Part shown: positions 46,355 through 58,701 of the stretch, in pieces | Numbering within the stretch: position 1 is the first letter of the stretch | How the letters are laid out: every line of letters begins with the position of its first letter | From: Larimichthys crocea | Taxonomy: Eukaryota; Chordata; Actinopteri; Sciaenidae | Assembly (NCBI RefSeq): GCF_000972845.2 | Contig: NC_040027.1 | Span: forward strand, 8,109,608 to 8,173,607 | Length of the DNA: 64,000 nucleotides | Direction: 5' to 3' | Program-made: the position numbers and the translations under genes | Notes under the pieces: model-generated | What the model was told of the DNA's origin: nothing | Databases searched by the model: none | The model's input: the letters and a program-made list of their open reading frames with translations, nothing else

Positions 46355-46769
46355 TCCAATGTTCTGCTGTAGTACAGTATTTGGGGGGTTTTTTTAATTT
46401 TTCTTGTTGGGCTTTGGTTCGTTACCACCACACCTAACAGCTGAACATTTTCTTGTTGGGATTTTTGTTTCTCCTTAGATTCTGTGGAGGGTGAACATAT
46501 GCTTACCAATAACACCATCCATGCCGGCTTTACAAAGACATTTCTCTGTTGGACTTAATTCTGGGCGTTGTAGTGGTGTAGTATGTTGTGGTGGGTGGGG
46601 GTGCTGGGGGGTGGGGTGGTGGTTCTCTTGGGGTTTTGGGTTTAAAGATCTGATCCAACCATCACGAGTTTCATGCCAAGGACCGACTCAGGCCACTTTA
46701 CTGATGAACTTTGAGAGTGTCTCTAATTCTCCTTGGCCCAGAGTCAAATTAAATTAAATTCACCTCACA

Positions 46770-47065
46770 ATCAAATCAAATTTATTTGTATAGCCCAAAG
46801 TCACAACTTACATTTGCCCTCAGAGGGCCTCTTACCAAATCTGTACACGGGAGTGACCCCTCTGTCCTTAGACCTCGGTCGCGTGAGGAAAAAAACTTGC
46901 CCACAAAACACATTAACAGGGACAAAACCTGTGGGAAAGACCAACCGTCACGGAAGAGCCACAGAGGCGGGAATTCCCTCTCCCAGGACGGGCAAACTGT
47001 GCCATGGATGTTCAGGTACTAGAACAATCACCACAAAATATTGTAACAATTTACAATGACTGATA
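46770..47065 (+). repeat. Common teleost 'TTTATTTGTATAGCCC' repeat
   Basis: CAAATTTATTTGTATAGCCC, CAGAGGGCC, CCCTCTGTCCTTAGACCTCG and CTCCCAGGACGGGCAAAC are landmarks of a very abundant fish repeat, recalled from memory. This copy carries many small indels relative to my recollection of the family, in keeping with the low quality suspected for this arm. Confidence 0.55.
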
Positions 47066-47560
47066 CAAGACAATGAATTATAATGATATGATAAAACTGG
47101 GTACAGTAACCGATATGGTGGGGTCGGGAATATGATTACAGTCATCCTCTATGTAGTTGGGGCGTCATGCAGGCTCGCACAGGCAGTCGAGCTGCGACGG
47201 ATGCACTTGAGAACCCTGCTGGCCGGACGAGAGCACGAGGATAGGATGACTCTCGGGGGAGGTAAAGTTTGGTATAGTAACATGCATTAATGAGACAGCT
47301 CACCACGATGCGCAGACCGACCCCCCTACCTGGACGACCCTATATGGAGAGATATGTAGATTTTGTTTTAGGCGGGAGGTATTAGAGATATAGCGAGTGG
47401 AGATGTGAGGTAGATGGAGGGAGAGGTGCGAGCTGTGATCACGAAATGTCATGACGCCTCATTGACAGTCGATGTGGCTCCTTGAAACACTTTTCTGAAC
47501 TCCTACCTCCTTGACCGTTAACTTCAGCAAAGTTGTCTCACAGACAACGGACATATCGGT

Positions 47561-47632
47561 GTGTGTGTCGTGTGTGGTGTGTGTGTGGGTGTGTGTCTGT
47601 TGTGTGATGTGTGTCGTGTGTGTGTGGTGGGA
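47561..47632 (+). repeat. Corrupted (TG)n tract
   Basis: A TG run broken by irregular TC, GG and GA interruptions every few units, unlike the clean runs elsewhere in the window. Confidence 0.8.
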
Positions 47633-49645
47633 AATTGCAAACAGTTTTTACTGAAGGACTTTACGTACGTGAAGTTATGAAATCATTTCTGGTCACTGTG
47701 ACGTGATCTAGACGCCCATCAGTGGGAAACACCAACGATGTCATTCACATTGTGACTGTTGTGACTGTTGTTGTGCTGAGCCAGATCAGACAGACAGAGA
47801 TTTATGCAGGCTGGAAACTGCACGCTCAGAGCGGTGGACTCTCTCACCCTATGCATTCAAAATTATCTAAACGAAGAAAAAAGGGTCCAAAATCTGCCTA
47901 TACAGCTTCTGTTTATCGACGGTTTGTTTTGCCCCACAGGCGCACCCAGTAATACCGTGTAGCCCTCTTTTAATCATTGGGTCGAGGATCTTCGATTCGC
48001 TATGCGCTTCTCCTGCACAGGAAGACGAAATTTCTTGATATGAAAGCTTTGAAGAAATCAGATTGCTGATGCTGGAATGGTCATGTTTTTGTCAAACAGA
48101 ATTAATAGTCGAGTAGTTTGTTGCTTTTCTGGTGTGCTTTGTGTCTAAATACATTACAGGTAGATACAAAGTGTACAAATAACCATTATATCGACTTTTA
48201 TATGAGATTTGTTTTATTATGTGGCATTCTGTCCTCGCCTCTGCAATCAGAGAGACAACTGCCCGCCTGTTTGTCTCAACGTACGATAACATAAGCTGTG
48301 TTATATTAAGCAGGAGAGTACAATCGGAAGTAACATTAATGTAAAACATGCTAATTACTTGTGTCTTTTGGTTTCGGCATGTCCACACAAACGCGCTGTC
48401 GCTGCGAGCGTTGCTTCAGGAGATGTTCACTTCTTCTTAGACTAGACTTCATTTATTGTAAACCGACATGATAGAAGGAAGTTGGGGAGGGGCGGTAGAT
48501 GGAAACTTTGTTTCTATGAGGACAGTCCCCGTTTAGAGACGGTTGGGACGCAGCTAGAGCGATCCGGCTTGGGTTTGGAGTAGAGCCGACTGACGTGGTT
48601 CATACGCATTCACAACAGCAGTGTGCACAGTTGTTGTGATTGTTTTGAACCGGTAATAGTCATACACTCCACGAGCATAATGTATAGAGTGGAGTAATGG
48701 CGTTTTGTCTTTGTAGATGTGTTGTTTCTAACAAAGGAGAGTTTCAGGCAAGAGTGGAGAACCCATTTAATCTTTTTGAGGCGACAGCGCAAACTTGCAG
48801 AGAATGTTCTGAGCAGATAAGCCAACGAGCAAGCTTTCAGTGTGGAAAGGAGCACGGCCGAGCTGAGTTAAACATTTCACACCGCACATGCGGATTTGAA
48901 ACAGGGTGAGTAGCAAAATCTTAGAGTTTTACTGCGTTACATAATATAGAGAATATAATAGATCCGATAAAACACAATTGTAAATATAGAGTAACTTGTG
49001 CCTTCAGAGGTAGCATGTGGCGTGTGGTTCTGTTTTTTTGTCCGTGTTGATTGTCCTCCTTTTGACACGGCTGTGACGCATGAGGTTCCACAACCAGCAT
49101 CTTAACACTTCATACTCATCCTGGACGGAAGCTGATTTCTCCTGTCTCCGCTCTCACCTGCTGTTCCTCGCACAGGTAATTTGACTCCCATTTATAGTCA
49201 GGTAGAGGAATTGAAGGGTAATGTGAAACGCATGAATCGGTTGACTACAAAGATGCAGGAATCCACGATAAAGACTGCCAAGCAAGACACAAGACGCTGG
49301 TGTTGTGGTGTTTACCTCCCGAGAAAAGATGGCCCGATCCTTGAAGTTTTATGAGGGAGTTACAATGTAATCTATACTGATCATAAACAGAACTCAACTC
49401 CACGATTCCTTCACAGTTGGAGCGTCCAGATGTCGGGTGGTTGGTGGTTATTTTAGTTTTTACTGTGTTGCTCTGACAGTTTTTACAGAGTGGAAAAAAC
49501 CTGCCCCTCTATGTCAACAGTTGTACCGGTGTCAACCCTTTGATGGCTGATACTCGGAGAGCTGAATATTTCTGAGGGTGGCTTGATGATAGAAAGACAA
49601 CCAGGAATGAAGTGATTTTTTATTTTTCCTTTCTCCTCGTTGCAG

Positions 49646-51186
49646 GTGAATCTCCGCTTGAATTGTGTCTGTATGAACAAACTCAGACATCCATTCAACA
49701 ACGTAAAAACTTGTCTGACTCTGGTTAGATGCCCGTGTGCAACGCGTCAGCATGACCTCGCGCGAGTGGAGGTAAATAACAAACAAAATCTGATTTCTCG
49801 TTCATTTACTGAGTTATTGTGTACTTACAGTATGTGGTTGTTGTTTTTTATACTTTGCTGCTTATGTGTTGACTGAAACTCAGATGATGAGAGGGTCACA
49901 GACTACAGACACACGTCGAACGTAGCACTCCTCAGGTGACTTGTCATCTTTCTGCACTGATGGCGGATTCGTGTTTTTCTATACATGATCTGGTGGAACG
50001 TGCTGCTTATCTATCAGCTGTTGCAACTACAGATTCACTGGCAATAATGGAAACGACCTTGTAGTATTGAGTTGTTTTTGTGTTTTATGGACCTTAGAAC
50101 ATGAAGAATCAGTGAGTGCTCACCCGTGCCAGGTTCAGGTTGAGTTTTAGGTTGAGATGCTCATGCGCGCTAAACTTCTCTCTAGTCTAGGTTACAGCAC
50201 TCCTCCCCCAAAGCCCTACACATCCAGCACACATTGACACGCCCGTCGCCTCTACTGTCTAAGCCACATGCCGCTCGCTCAGGGCGGCCTCAGCGTGTCA
50301 CGAGCCACCCATTAAGGACGCCACAAAAAATCCTGACAATGAAAACTGGTGAAAAAACAGTTTTTAACTCCACATTCCGTGATATATCGTCTTTTCACGT
50401 GTTTTTCAGCAACTATTGTCCAACATATTTAATGTATTTTGAGAAAAGAAATGCCTTACACGGTCTTCAATGAAGCTCGTGCTCGAAACCCGGCACATCA
50501 GGGTCGCCTAGGAAGTTTAGCTAGGTTGGCACAACACCAAGTGTGCAAGTGTTTTCTTTAATAAATGGAGTTAAATTGGAAATAAACAGAAATAACAAGA
50601 GAACAGATGAACTGACAATCAACACATTTTCTACTGTATATTGGGGGTGTGTCTGCAGTTCAAAACTTTACAAACCTAGTACTTTACAGAATACTGTGCC
50701 AAGCCCTGCTCGATCAGACAGCGCCTGTCTTATGCATTCTCTTGTTCTGTTTAGCGAATGGTATAGCGACAGAAAATGGCTGCACCCGGTGGCGAGCTGT
50801 GCTTCTCACCAAGTCCTTATGGTGAAAACACTAATAAGCATAAAGTGTGTGGGGAATCCAGGACCGCTGCATTGATGGAAACCGGTTTGAGCATGTAATG
50901 AAAGAGCGCCTCAATCATGTGATTTTAAAATCAAATTAAAACTGATTTCTTTTGTCAGTCCACCAGATGACAGATGGAGACATGGACTATCAGTTCCTGC
51001 TGTGTGTCTGACAAACCTCTGGCGTTCTCCTCCGACCGGGAAATCCAAACTTCTTCTAAACTTACACTTCACCAGTGCGCGCAAGTTCAAAAGTTGTAAA
51101 ACCAGCCGCTGTAATTCAGCCGGGGACTGTCAGAACTGAGCGTTTCTCCGTTGTTACTTGGGTCTCGTTGTCCTTGTGTCTGTTAG
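49646..51186 (+). pseudogene. Degraded inverted copy of the Ly6/uPAR gene
   Basis: Counterparts of all four exons of the gene at 62494-63939 are present in the same order on the opposite strand: about 49646-49775, 49892-50080, 50757-50880 and 50969-51186. Each carries frameshifting 1-3-nt indels; for example the last exon differs from its partner at roughly 9% of positions. Introns match as well. Either a pseudogene in an inverted duplication or, more likely, raw-read error in a fold-back artefact. Confidence 0.75.
50270..50450 (+). repeat. Copy of the 13.9-kb dispersed repeat (left arm)
   Basis: Uninterrupted counterpart of 13886-13993 plus 14713-14788, with extra indels not seen in the right-arm copy at 63210-63400. 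Confidence 0.75.
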
Positions 51187-52002
51187 AAGAGCAAGGCAAT
51201 GAGCGTGAATAAAGAATGGTACGTTAACCAGTGTTATGGAATTTTCTATCCTTAGGTTACCGGGGCCACGCGTGTGTCCTTTAGGGCCCTCGGCAGCCAG
51301 TGGGTTGTTGGCTTTGTTTGATCTGATGTTTGTGGTGACGGGTCGAGGAATTCACAGCTAGGCATAACAGAGGCTAACGATAGCTTGCACGACGACGCAT
51401 TACTACACGATGATTTGCTTTTTGTTTACTATTTACCTATTTCTGCATGGAGAGTGTCTCTGTTCCTCCTTGGCCACTCAATCAATCTTGTTCAGTCAAT
51501 GTTTCAACCGGCTCCGCGCGGCCCGTTCCCAGCGGTCCCCCGGCACTCTCTCGTTGACATGCTGGTCTCTTGAACCACTTTTCTTCCTTCCTGCCCTCAC
51601 TGACCATTGCCACCTTGATTTCCAACTTTCTAGCCGCTTCGCGGGCCACGCCCCCTACCTGCCCAGGTGTTTCTGTACCTGGACCCACACTTTAGAGCCC
51701 AGAGCACACAGACTGTTGAAGACACATTTGAGCTCGTGGACTACATAATATTGTTCAATAATAATAGTTCTGCTTATGAAATGTTTTTTTTAATTGTTTT
51801 TTTTTGCATGCTTTGATGACAAAAGTAAATGTTCTAGTTTGTGTTTGGATATGACACAGTTATTTTAAATTTACCCACAATTTCCAGTTATTCCAGTTTA
51901 AATTTCATATTGCCCTGGAGTTTCCGATTCGGAATATGTCCCAACATTAAATGTATCTATTGCATATTTTTGAAAATGTAATCTGCCTTTGTTGGTGACC
52001 AC

Positions 52003-52098
52003 ATACATATATATATAATATTATATATTTATTATATATATATATATATATTATATCTTATATTTTATATATTATATAAATTATATATATATTATACT
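52003..52098 (+). repeat. Scrambled (AT)n tract (left arm)
   Basis: An AT run broken by TTAT, TCTTAT and AAATT interruptions. The equivalent tract in the right arm (61640-61686) is almost pure (AT)n. Confidence 0.9.
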
Positions 52099-53375
52099 GT
52101 TGCTGTGAGTCTTATTTGATGTTACAAACAATCCAAATAAAGGTTTGAGAATGACAACTGTCTTTTTTTATTTAACGGTACAACGTGTCAGATATTTCTG
52201 TTTTAACTTCAAAAATGAATATGTTGTATCATCCGAGGTAACATGCTCTACTGAAATACAAGATTCCTGCTAATTTACTACCATCAGTAGGTCGTTTAGG
52301 TTGCATGATGTAGAGCTCTTCATTAAATAAACCTGTTTTGCTCTTGAGGTTCAGCGACTTCAACACCTGCATCAGCTGCAGTCTGGGTTTGGGTGGTAGA
52401 GGCTGGAGTCATGCTTCTCCGTGTTTTGAATTGAGCTGCTTGTGTCCAAAAGATTTCATTTTCTTTGATTTGGCGACAACTACTGTTTACTGGTGGGAAC
52501 AACAAATGCAGGTCACAGAATTTAAAGTGACCTTTTTCTATCATTCTGTCATCTGCAAACATTAAATCAGTTCAGCTGTATAATACATTTCATTTGTGTG
52601 CACAGTGCCACAGACTGCGGGACCAGACCAGTTCAATTGGTGTCCGATTGTGAATTTCAAGCTAATATTTGAAAATGTTCCGTTAGAAAAAAGGACTTTC
52701 TATTTCACTTTAATTAGAAATGCATCATCCTTATTAATAATCTCACTAATCTTCATATACAACAGACAGGAAAGATTCAAAACCGTTCCATTCCTGTGAC
52801 TCCTATAATAAAAGCTTTCAATGTGGAGCTGCTAGACAGTAGAAATGTTCAGTGTTGCATTAGGAGGAACGTAACAACCCGCACGTCTATAACTTTTGGC
52901 ACCTAGTGTGACATGGACATTATTGAATCAACATTTTCACCTTTAATCGAAATCTGGAAAGAAAGCAGCATAATAACATTGTTACAAACAACAAAAGAGA
53001 GTCCACACGTCCAGGACAGAACCATAACGACACAAAACTTCAGGATGCTTTACAGTTTCTTATGAGAACCATTTATAATAAAGCTTTGAATTTTTTTTTT
53101 TCATCTTGTGTTGCTCAGGACCATCAGATCATAGACACCTTTAGTATTTGTCATATTGTCATTAACACAAATCTAACACATAAACAGGATACAGACCGGC
53201 CTGTTTTCTGCATTTTCATGAAACAAAATCATAATGTCATGATCAAAATAATTATCTTATTTGACACAACTGATGATTTTCTAACAAGACTCTTTGTGGT
53301 CATGTGAGCCTCAGGTTATTTTACACCACAGTTTTATACACTATGTGTAAAGCTCAGTTGCGTTGTTAGAGACTG

Positions 53376-54922
53376 TCCGAGTTGTAGGTATCACGAAACT
53401 CTTGTATTCTCCACACATTCGGTTTCTTTGCTTCCAGAATCTCCTCAGAGTTCTGATGCTGTTGTCGCGATAATTCGATGTAACCGGTATCTCTGCCGCC
53501 CTCATGTGGTATTCTATCGACCTGTGACATGCTCTTTTCGTGTGAAATTTAGCTGTTTGGCATAGTAAGTTGTAAAGCACCTGTGTGTCTTCAGGGACCT
53601 GGATTCCCCTTAGCATTCTTCGTACAACTGGTCGCTTCACTACTGCGACCTGATTGCGTATGTCTGCAAGAGCTAATTTCATTTTCAGTGAAGACTGAGG
53701 GTAAAGAAAATCACTCCTTACAGAGGCTGATTGCTCTGTGGACCATCTCTCTCAGGGGGCGTCCACCTGTAAAAAGATCTTACTATTGTAACTAAGTGCA
53801 GCACAGAACTTCAGATAACGTTCATCTTGGATGTTTTCTCCAAAGCATCCTCGGCACAAATAATACCTCATCCAGGATACATGCATCCTGACAGCATTAG
53901 CAATGGCTTGATGCCACCATAGGCTGACGGACTTTTTTAAAACCACTTGGGGCAACACTCACGTGCTTCGACTTGTACGTTTGCCCTTTTCTTGCACGTT
54001 GCTAAAGGTAAACGCCGCAGCAAGGTACAAGTTCTCTGGATCATGCATCTGGCGATTCTCATTTTTCACGCACGCCATCCTCCAGCGTTGGTTCTTTGTT
54101 TGTTGAATAATGTTAAGGCGTAGCTGGTGTGCACTCCACCATGTCCGGCTGCATCCTGATGGCTCTGGAAATATTCAGCAGCCTGCTGCCTTTGTTCTGC
54201 GCCGATATGCATCAGGTCCACGCTTTTTTCAGCGTAGATTCGGATGGAGATGGATTTCATGATGCCATCGACCTGTGACAGGTAGCCCGACTCTCTGCTC
54301 TGTTCTCCCCTTTTGTAGTGCAGCCAGGCCAGGTTCCCGTAGTTTATCACCAACCAGGACCCTATCTGAGACGTGTTTCTCCACTGGCGGAAGGCCTCTG
54401 CAGCCATGCTGAAGAAAACGCTGGGCATCGTGGGCAACCCCAGCTTGTGTGGACATAGCCCTGCAGGTTGTAAATGTTGACCAGCCAACTGGTGCCCTCC
54501 CGGTGCCGATGTCCTCCAGGTTAGTCCCTGAGACGGTAAAGTTTGGACTGACTGGGGTCCGATCCCAGGTGTAAGTGGCACTCCAAGGCGTCCAGCCTGG
54601 CGTCCATTCATGTCTCCAGCGGTAACTGACTGATTAAAAAATGACATATTTAAAATTACAAAAATTATCTGTGTGTTACGTTTAGGATAATCACCAGTCA
54701 TCTCATGTGGGAGGAAGATTGGAAGAACAAGAAAGGCAGGCGTACAAGGGAATTTAAGAAAATAAGGACAGCAAGAAAGTAAAATGGGAAAAACAAGAGA
54801 GGTATCACAATAGAGAAACAAGGCATAGGTGTGAGAAAGCAAAGCAGAAAAGAAACAGAGCATAATTCATACTTAAGAATTAAAATTCTTTCTGTTGCAG
54901 ACAGGAGCAGAACTTACTTCAT
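53376..54922 (-). pseudogene. Degraded inverted copy of the IFIT gene
   Basis: Matches the intact gene at 58702-60284 over both exons and the intron, on the opposite strand. The start-codon exon equivalent is ACGATGAAGTAA at about 54915-54922, and the main exon runs from about 54630 to 53376. Dozens of 1-2-nt indels break the frame. Open stretches survive in pieces, such as YAEKSVDLMHIGAEQRQQAA. The divergence is no lower in coding than in non-coding parts, which argues against a gene decaying under past selection. Confidence 0.8.
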
Positions 54923-55835
54923 CGTCCAGCTAGTTTCTGAATATCCGTACAGTGGTTTCGCTTTCTTTATGTACGCTGCTGCTTTAGGTGCAGCACTGTA
55001 AATCACTAATGTTTAATTCACTTTATGGCGTTTTTAATGATGTCATGTTCAGCACTGCATTTGGACTCAGGGTTGTGACTTTTCTTTCAGCTATATAGGA
55101 ACCTACAGCCACATCTTCACGGTCATCACACGACTGATCTGCAGGTTGTAATTGTGTAACGTCTAAATGTATTTAATTGCAGATTCTGAAAATCATAAAA
55201 CATGCATCACGGGCTGCAGAGTGGTGCAGTGGACTTTCTTTTTCCTACTAACAGAAACTTTACAGTCACAAAAAAACACAGTCATAAGTCTTTTTGTGGT
55301 GTGGGGAAAGCATACGTCTAGTCATCCAATCAAAAGGCTAAAGTCAAAGTGTAGTGTGTGTTCTCCTGATCAGAGTCCGATCCGATTTGTATTTGTATTA
55401 CACAGGTCAGATGTCTGGAGTGGAGGGCTCGGTGAATGAAAGAGCACGAAGGAGGGATTTTCTCCACTCGCGGTCAGAAATAACAGGACTTTATCAGGCA
55501 GAGTCTGAAGTATGGGGGCTTTCTCGGCTCAGTGGTTTGGTGATTATTGGGGATTCAAACGCGTCATGATCACATCATAAGGCAATCCAGTGTAGAGATG
55601 AGAATGTCAAAGTGCATGTTCTAGCTTTCGTCTATTGAAAAGCGATGGCCCTCGAGTTTTAACGCCTAGATGAATGCATTAAAATTAATGGGACAACCTC
55701 CATACCATACTTATTGTCTCAGAGGAGGGCCAGGGTACACCTGGACTGGAAGTTACCGTTGTCAATTTCCCACCTCCATCTCACGGCTACAGGTCTTCTT
55801 GTAAGTCCACCAGTGAACTGGTTGTGTTGGCGAAG

Positions 55836-57440
55836 ACAGTAAGGCAGGAACAACAAGTACATAACACACACCGAAGAATGGGGATGGCGGCGCGGCGCGG
55901 CGTGTGGGAGCAGTCCAGACCACCCGACGCCGTACCGAACCGACCGAGCAGCCCAGCCTAGCAGCCACAAACCACCCACCATGCGAGGGAGCTGCCCACC
56001 ACCCCTTCTCGAAGCCATGCCACCAGCCAGCCCTAACGAGCTAACGCCAATCCATGCCAGCCATCCATCCCTCTCCGCAGCGGACCCTAGCCAGCCGCCA
56101 GCCATCCTACCCAACAGCCACCCGGAGCCGAGCAGCCAGAGCCAGCCAGCCCGCCAGCACCAAGACCCAGCCAGACCAGCAAGCCAGCCCGGCCCGCCAG
56201 CTCATTCCAGCCAGCCCGTATCCCGCGCCAGCCCAGCCAGTCCCCCCCCGACCCCCGAGCCAGCCATCCAGGCCGACAGATCGGAAGCCAGCCAGCCGCC
56301 AGCCAGCCATCCAGCCAGCCCCCAAACCATACCCAGCCAGCCAGCCACCCTCCCCCCGCCCGAGCCAGCCCAGCACCGACACCATCGACGAGCGAGCGAG
56401 CGAGCTAGGCGCGCGATCTAGATAGCAGCGAGGTATCGAGCGAGCGCGCTAGCGATCTAAGCTGAGCGAGCGAGCGATCGCGCCTAGCGAGCGAGCGAGC
56501 GAGGGAGCCACCCACCCAAGGCTGAGCCCGCAGCACGAGCCAGCCCCGGCTGAATCAGCTCAGCCCGCCAGCCAGCCATCCAGCACTAGCCACCCGACGA
56601 CCGAACCGACCGACGCCGTCCCTACCCGAAACGAGCTCAGTCACATCCAGCCATCCAACCAGTCCATCCATCCATGCCATGCCACCCACCTACCCATTCC
56701 ATCCAGCCAGTCGCACCACCGACACCTGCCAATTGCCAGCCTCCAGCGCAGCCGAGCCAGCCATTTCGCACCAGACGCGAGCGCTACCTACCGATGCCGA
56801 TCCATCATGACTCGATACATCCATCCATCCAGCCAGCTCACACCCACGCTAACCCAGCACACCATCCAGCCATCCAGGCCATCCATCCAGCCACTCCATT
56901 CCCATCCAAGCCACCCATGTCTATCCTAGCTCTGCTATCTACTCTCATCTCATCCTCTCCTATCATCTCTATCTATATATGGCTTCTCGCATCTATTCTC
57001 TCGTATTCTATCTCTCTATTTATCCACCCACCATGATCTATCCATCCATCTTCTATCCATTACATATCTAATCCATCCATCCATCCATCCATCATCGCAT
57101 ACCATCACCTACCTACCTTATCCATCCATCATATTCCTCCATCCAATCCATCCAGCACCTGACGCCCAGTCCGTTTCCATCCACCCACCTACCCATCGAT
57201 TCATCCACCTACCTATCCATCCATCCACTCCATCCATCCATCCATCCATCCACCCACTACCCATCCATCTTATCTATTCGATCTATCTCTCTACTCTATC
57301 CTCTATCTCTCTATCTCTCTATCTTTATCTAATCCAATCTATCTACACACATCACCTCTATTTATCCCCCCCCCCCCTATCTTTCCACTCATCCCTCCGC
57401 TACCTATCTAATCCATCCATTCCATCTTTTCATCCATCCC
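55836..57440 (-). repeat. Disordered CCAT/CCAG/GCGA simple sequence at the palindrome apex
   Basis: About 1.6 kb of imperfect CCAGCCAG, GAGCGAGC and CCATCCAT repeats with no regular unit. The right side of the apex (57446-57790) is clean (GGAT)n. The Pro/Ser/Ala-rich open frames here are by-products of the repeat, not proteins. Confidence 0.85.
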
Positions 57441-57445
57441 AACTC

Positions 57446-57752
57446 ACCTTGGATGGATGGATGGATGGATGGATGGATTAGATAGGTAGGGATGGATGGA
57501 TGGATGGATGATGGATGGATGGATGGATGGATGGATGGATGGATGGATGGGTACGTAGGTAGGTAGGTAGGTAGGTGGATGGATGGATGGATGGATGGAT
57601 GGATGGATGGATGGATGGATGGATGGGTGGGTGGATGGATGGATGGATGGATGGATGGATTAGATAGGTAGGGATGGATGGATGGATGGATGGATGGATG
57701 GATGAATGGGTAGGTGGGTGGGTGGTTGGATGGATAGATAGATTGATTGATA

Positions 57753-57790
<38 letters not shown>
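57446..57790 (+). repeat. (GGAT)n, (GGTA)n and (GATT)n microsatellite, right of the apex
   Basis: Clean GGAT units with a GGTA patch near 57553-57580, passing into (GATT)n at 57740-57796 and (TTA/TTG)n. Strand asymmetry flips from CCAT to GGAT at about 57445, which marks the fold-back point. Confidence 0.95.
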
Positions 57791-57796
<6 letters not shown>

Positions 57797-58329
57797 ATTA
57801 TTGTTGTTGTTATTATTATTATAAGTTCACTGGTGACTCTAAAGACCTGTAGGTGTGAATGTGAGGGTGATGAACTGGTAACTTCCAGTCCAGGATGTAA
57901 CCTGCCTCTCAGCTCAGACCCCGATGAGAATAAGTATGTGGATGGTGTCATAATTTGAATGCATCTTAAGGAGGTATAACTCGTGGGCCTCCCTTCATAC
58001 AAAGCCTATAAACATGCTCCTTTACTTCTCATTCTCCTGGATGCCTATGATGTGATCATGACGCTGTTTGATCCCATATCAACAACTGAGCCGAGAAAGC
58101 CCGACATAACTTCAGACTGCCTGATAAAAAGTCTGTTAGTTTCTGACTGAGTGAGAAAATTCCTCTTCCTTCTGTTCTCTTTCAATTCACCGAGCCTCTC
58201 TCACTCCAGAATCATCTGACCTGTGTAATAAAAATAAAACTGGATTGGACTCTGAAATCAGGAGAACACAACTACACTTGGACTTTAGCCGTTTTGATTT
58301 GGAATGACTAGACGTATGCTTCCCGCACC

Positions 58330-58701
58330 CAAAGATTATGACTGTGTTTTTTGTGACTGTAAGTTTCTGTTAGTAGGAAAAGAAAGTCCACTGCACCACT
58401 CTGCTGCCCTGATGCATGTTTATGTTTCCTTATGGCAGAAATACTGCAGTTAAATACATTTAATACGTTTACAAAGATTACAACCGGCAGATCAGTCGTG
58501 TGATGACCGAAGATTGTGGCTGTAGGTTTCTATTAGTGTGAAAAGAAAAGTCCACTGAGTCCAAATGCAGTGCTGAACATGACATCATTAAAAACGCCAT
58601 AAAGGTTAAACATTAGTGATTATACAGTGCTGCACCTAAAGCAGCAGCGTACATAAAGAGCAGAAACCACTGACTGATATTCAGAAAACTACAGCTGGAC
58701 G
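58330..58701 (+). promoter_or_regulatory. IFIT promoter region with duplicated GAAAAGAAA block
   Basis: A roughly 40-nt block ending GGAAAAGAAAGTCCACTG (about 58377-58394) is repeated as TGAAAAGAAAAGTCCACTG (about 58538-58557). Both contain tandem GAAA half-sites of the kind bound by IRF factors, but with 1-nt rather than the 2-nt spacing of a canonical ISRE. A TACATAAA at about 58650 could serve as the TATA element. Interferon control is known for the family; here it is inferred. Confidence 0.45.

Larger units (their letters stand above)
46355..57440. other. Left arm of a large palindrome, probably unpolished fold-back sequence
   Basis: From about 49600 to 55835 this segment aligns, inverted, to 63940-57820. 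Matched landmarks are the Ly6 exons (49646-51186 against 63939-62494), the dispersed repeat (51650-51960 against 62115-61735), an AT microsatellite (52003-52098 against 61640-61686), IFIT (53376-54922 against 60284-58702) and the flank (55720-55830 against 57910-57822). The part at 46355-49600 would correspond to sequence beyond the window's right end and contains no gene I can name. Differences are mostly 1-3-nt indels spread evenly over exons, introns and repeats. Confidence 0.8.

Noticed and set aside
48690..49330. Cys-containing frame and a following Lys/Gln-rich frame that might be exons of another gene in the left arm
   Set aside because: No recognisable domain, and this part lies in the low-quality arm whose partner is outside the window, so frames cannot be trusted.
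53376..54922. A second IFIT gene or an expressed IFIT pseudogene
   Set aside because: Indels are as frequent in introns and flanks as in exons and the copy sits in the suspected fold-back arm; not treated as an independent gene.
55981..57036. Pro/Ser/Ala-rich open frames that look like a mucin-like or disordered protein
   Set aside because: They arise from disordered CCAG/CCAT simple sequence at the palindrome apex, with several overlapping frames open at once.
57478..58002. 174-codon minus-strand frame of Ile-His-Pro-Ser repeats
   Set aside because: Pure translation of the (GGAT)n microsatellite.
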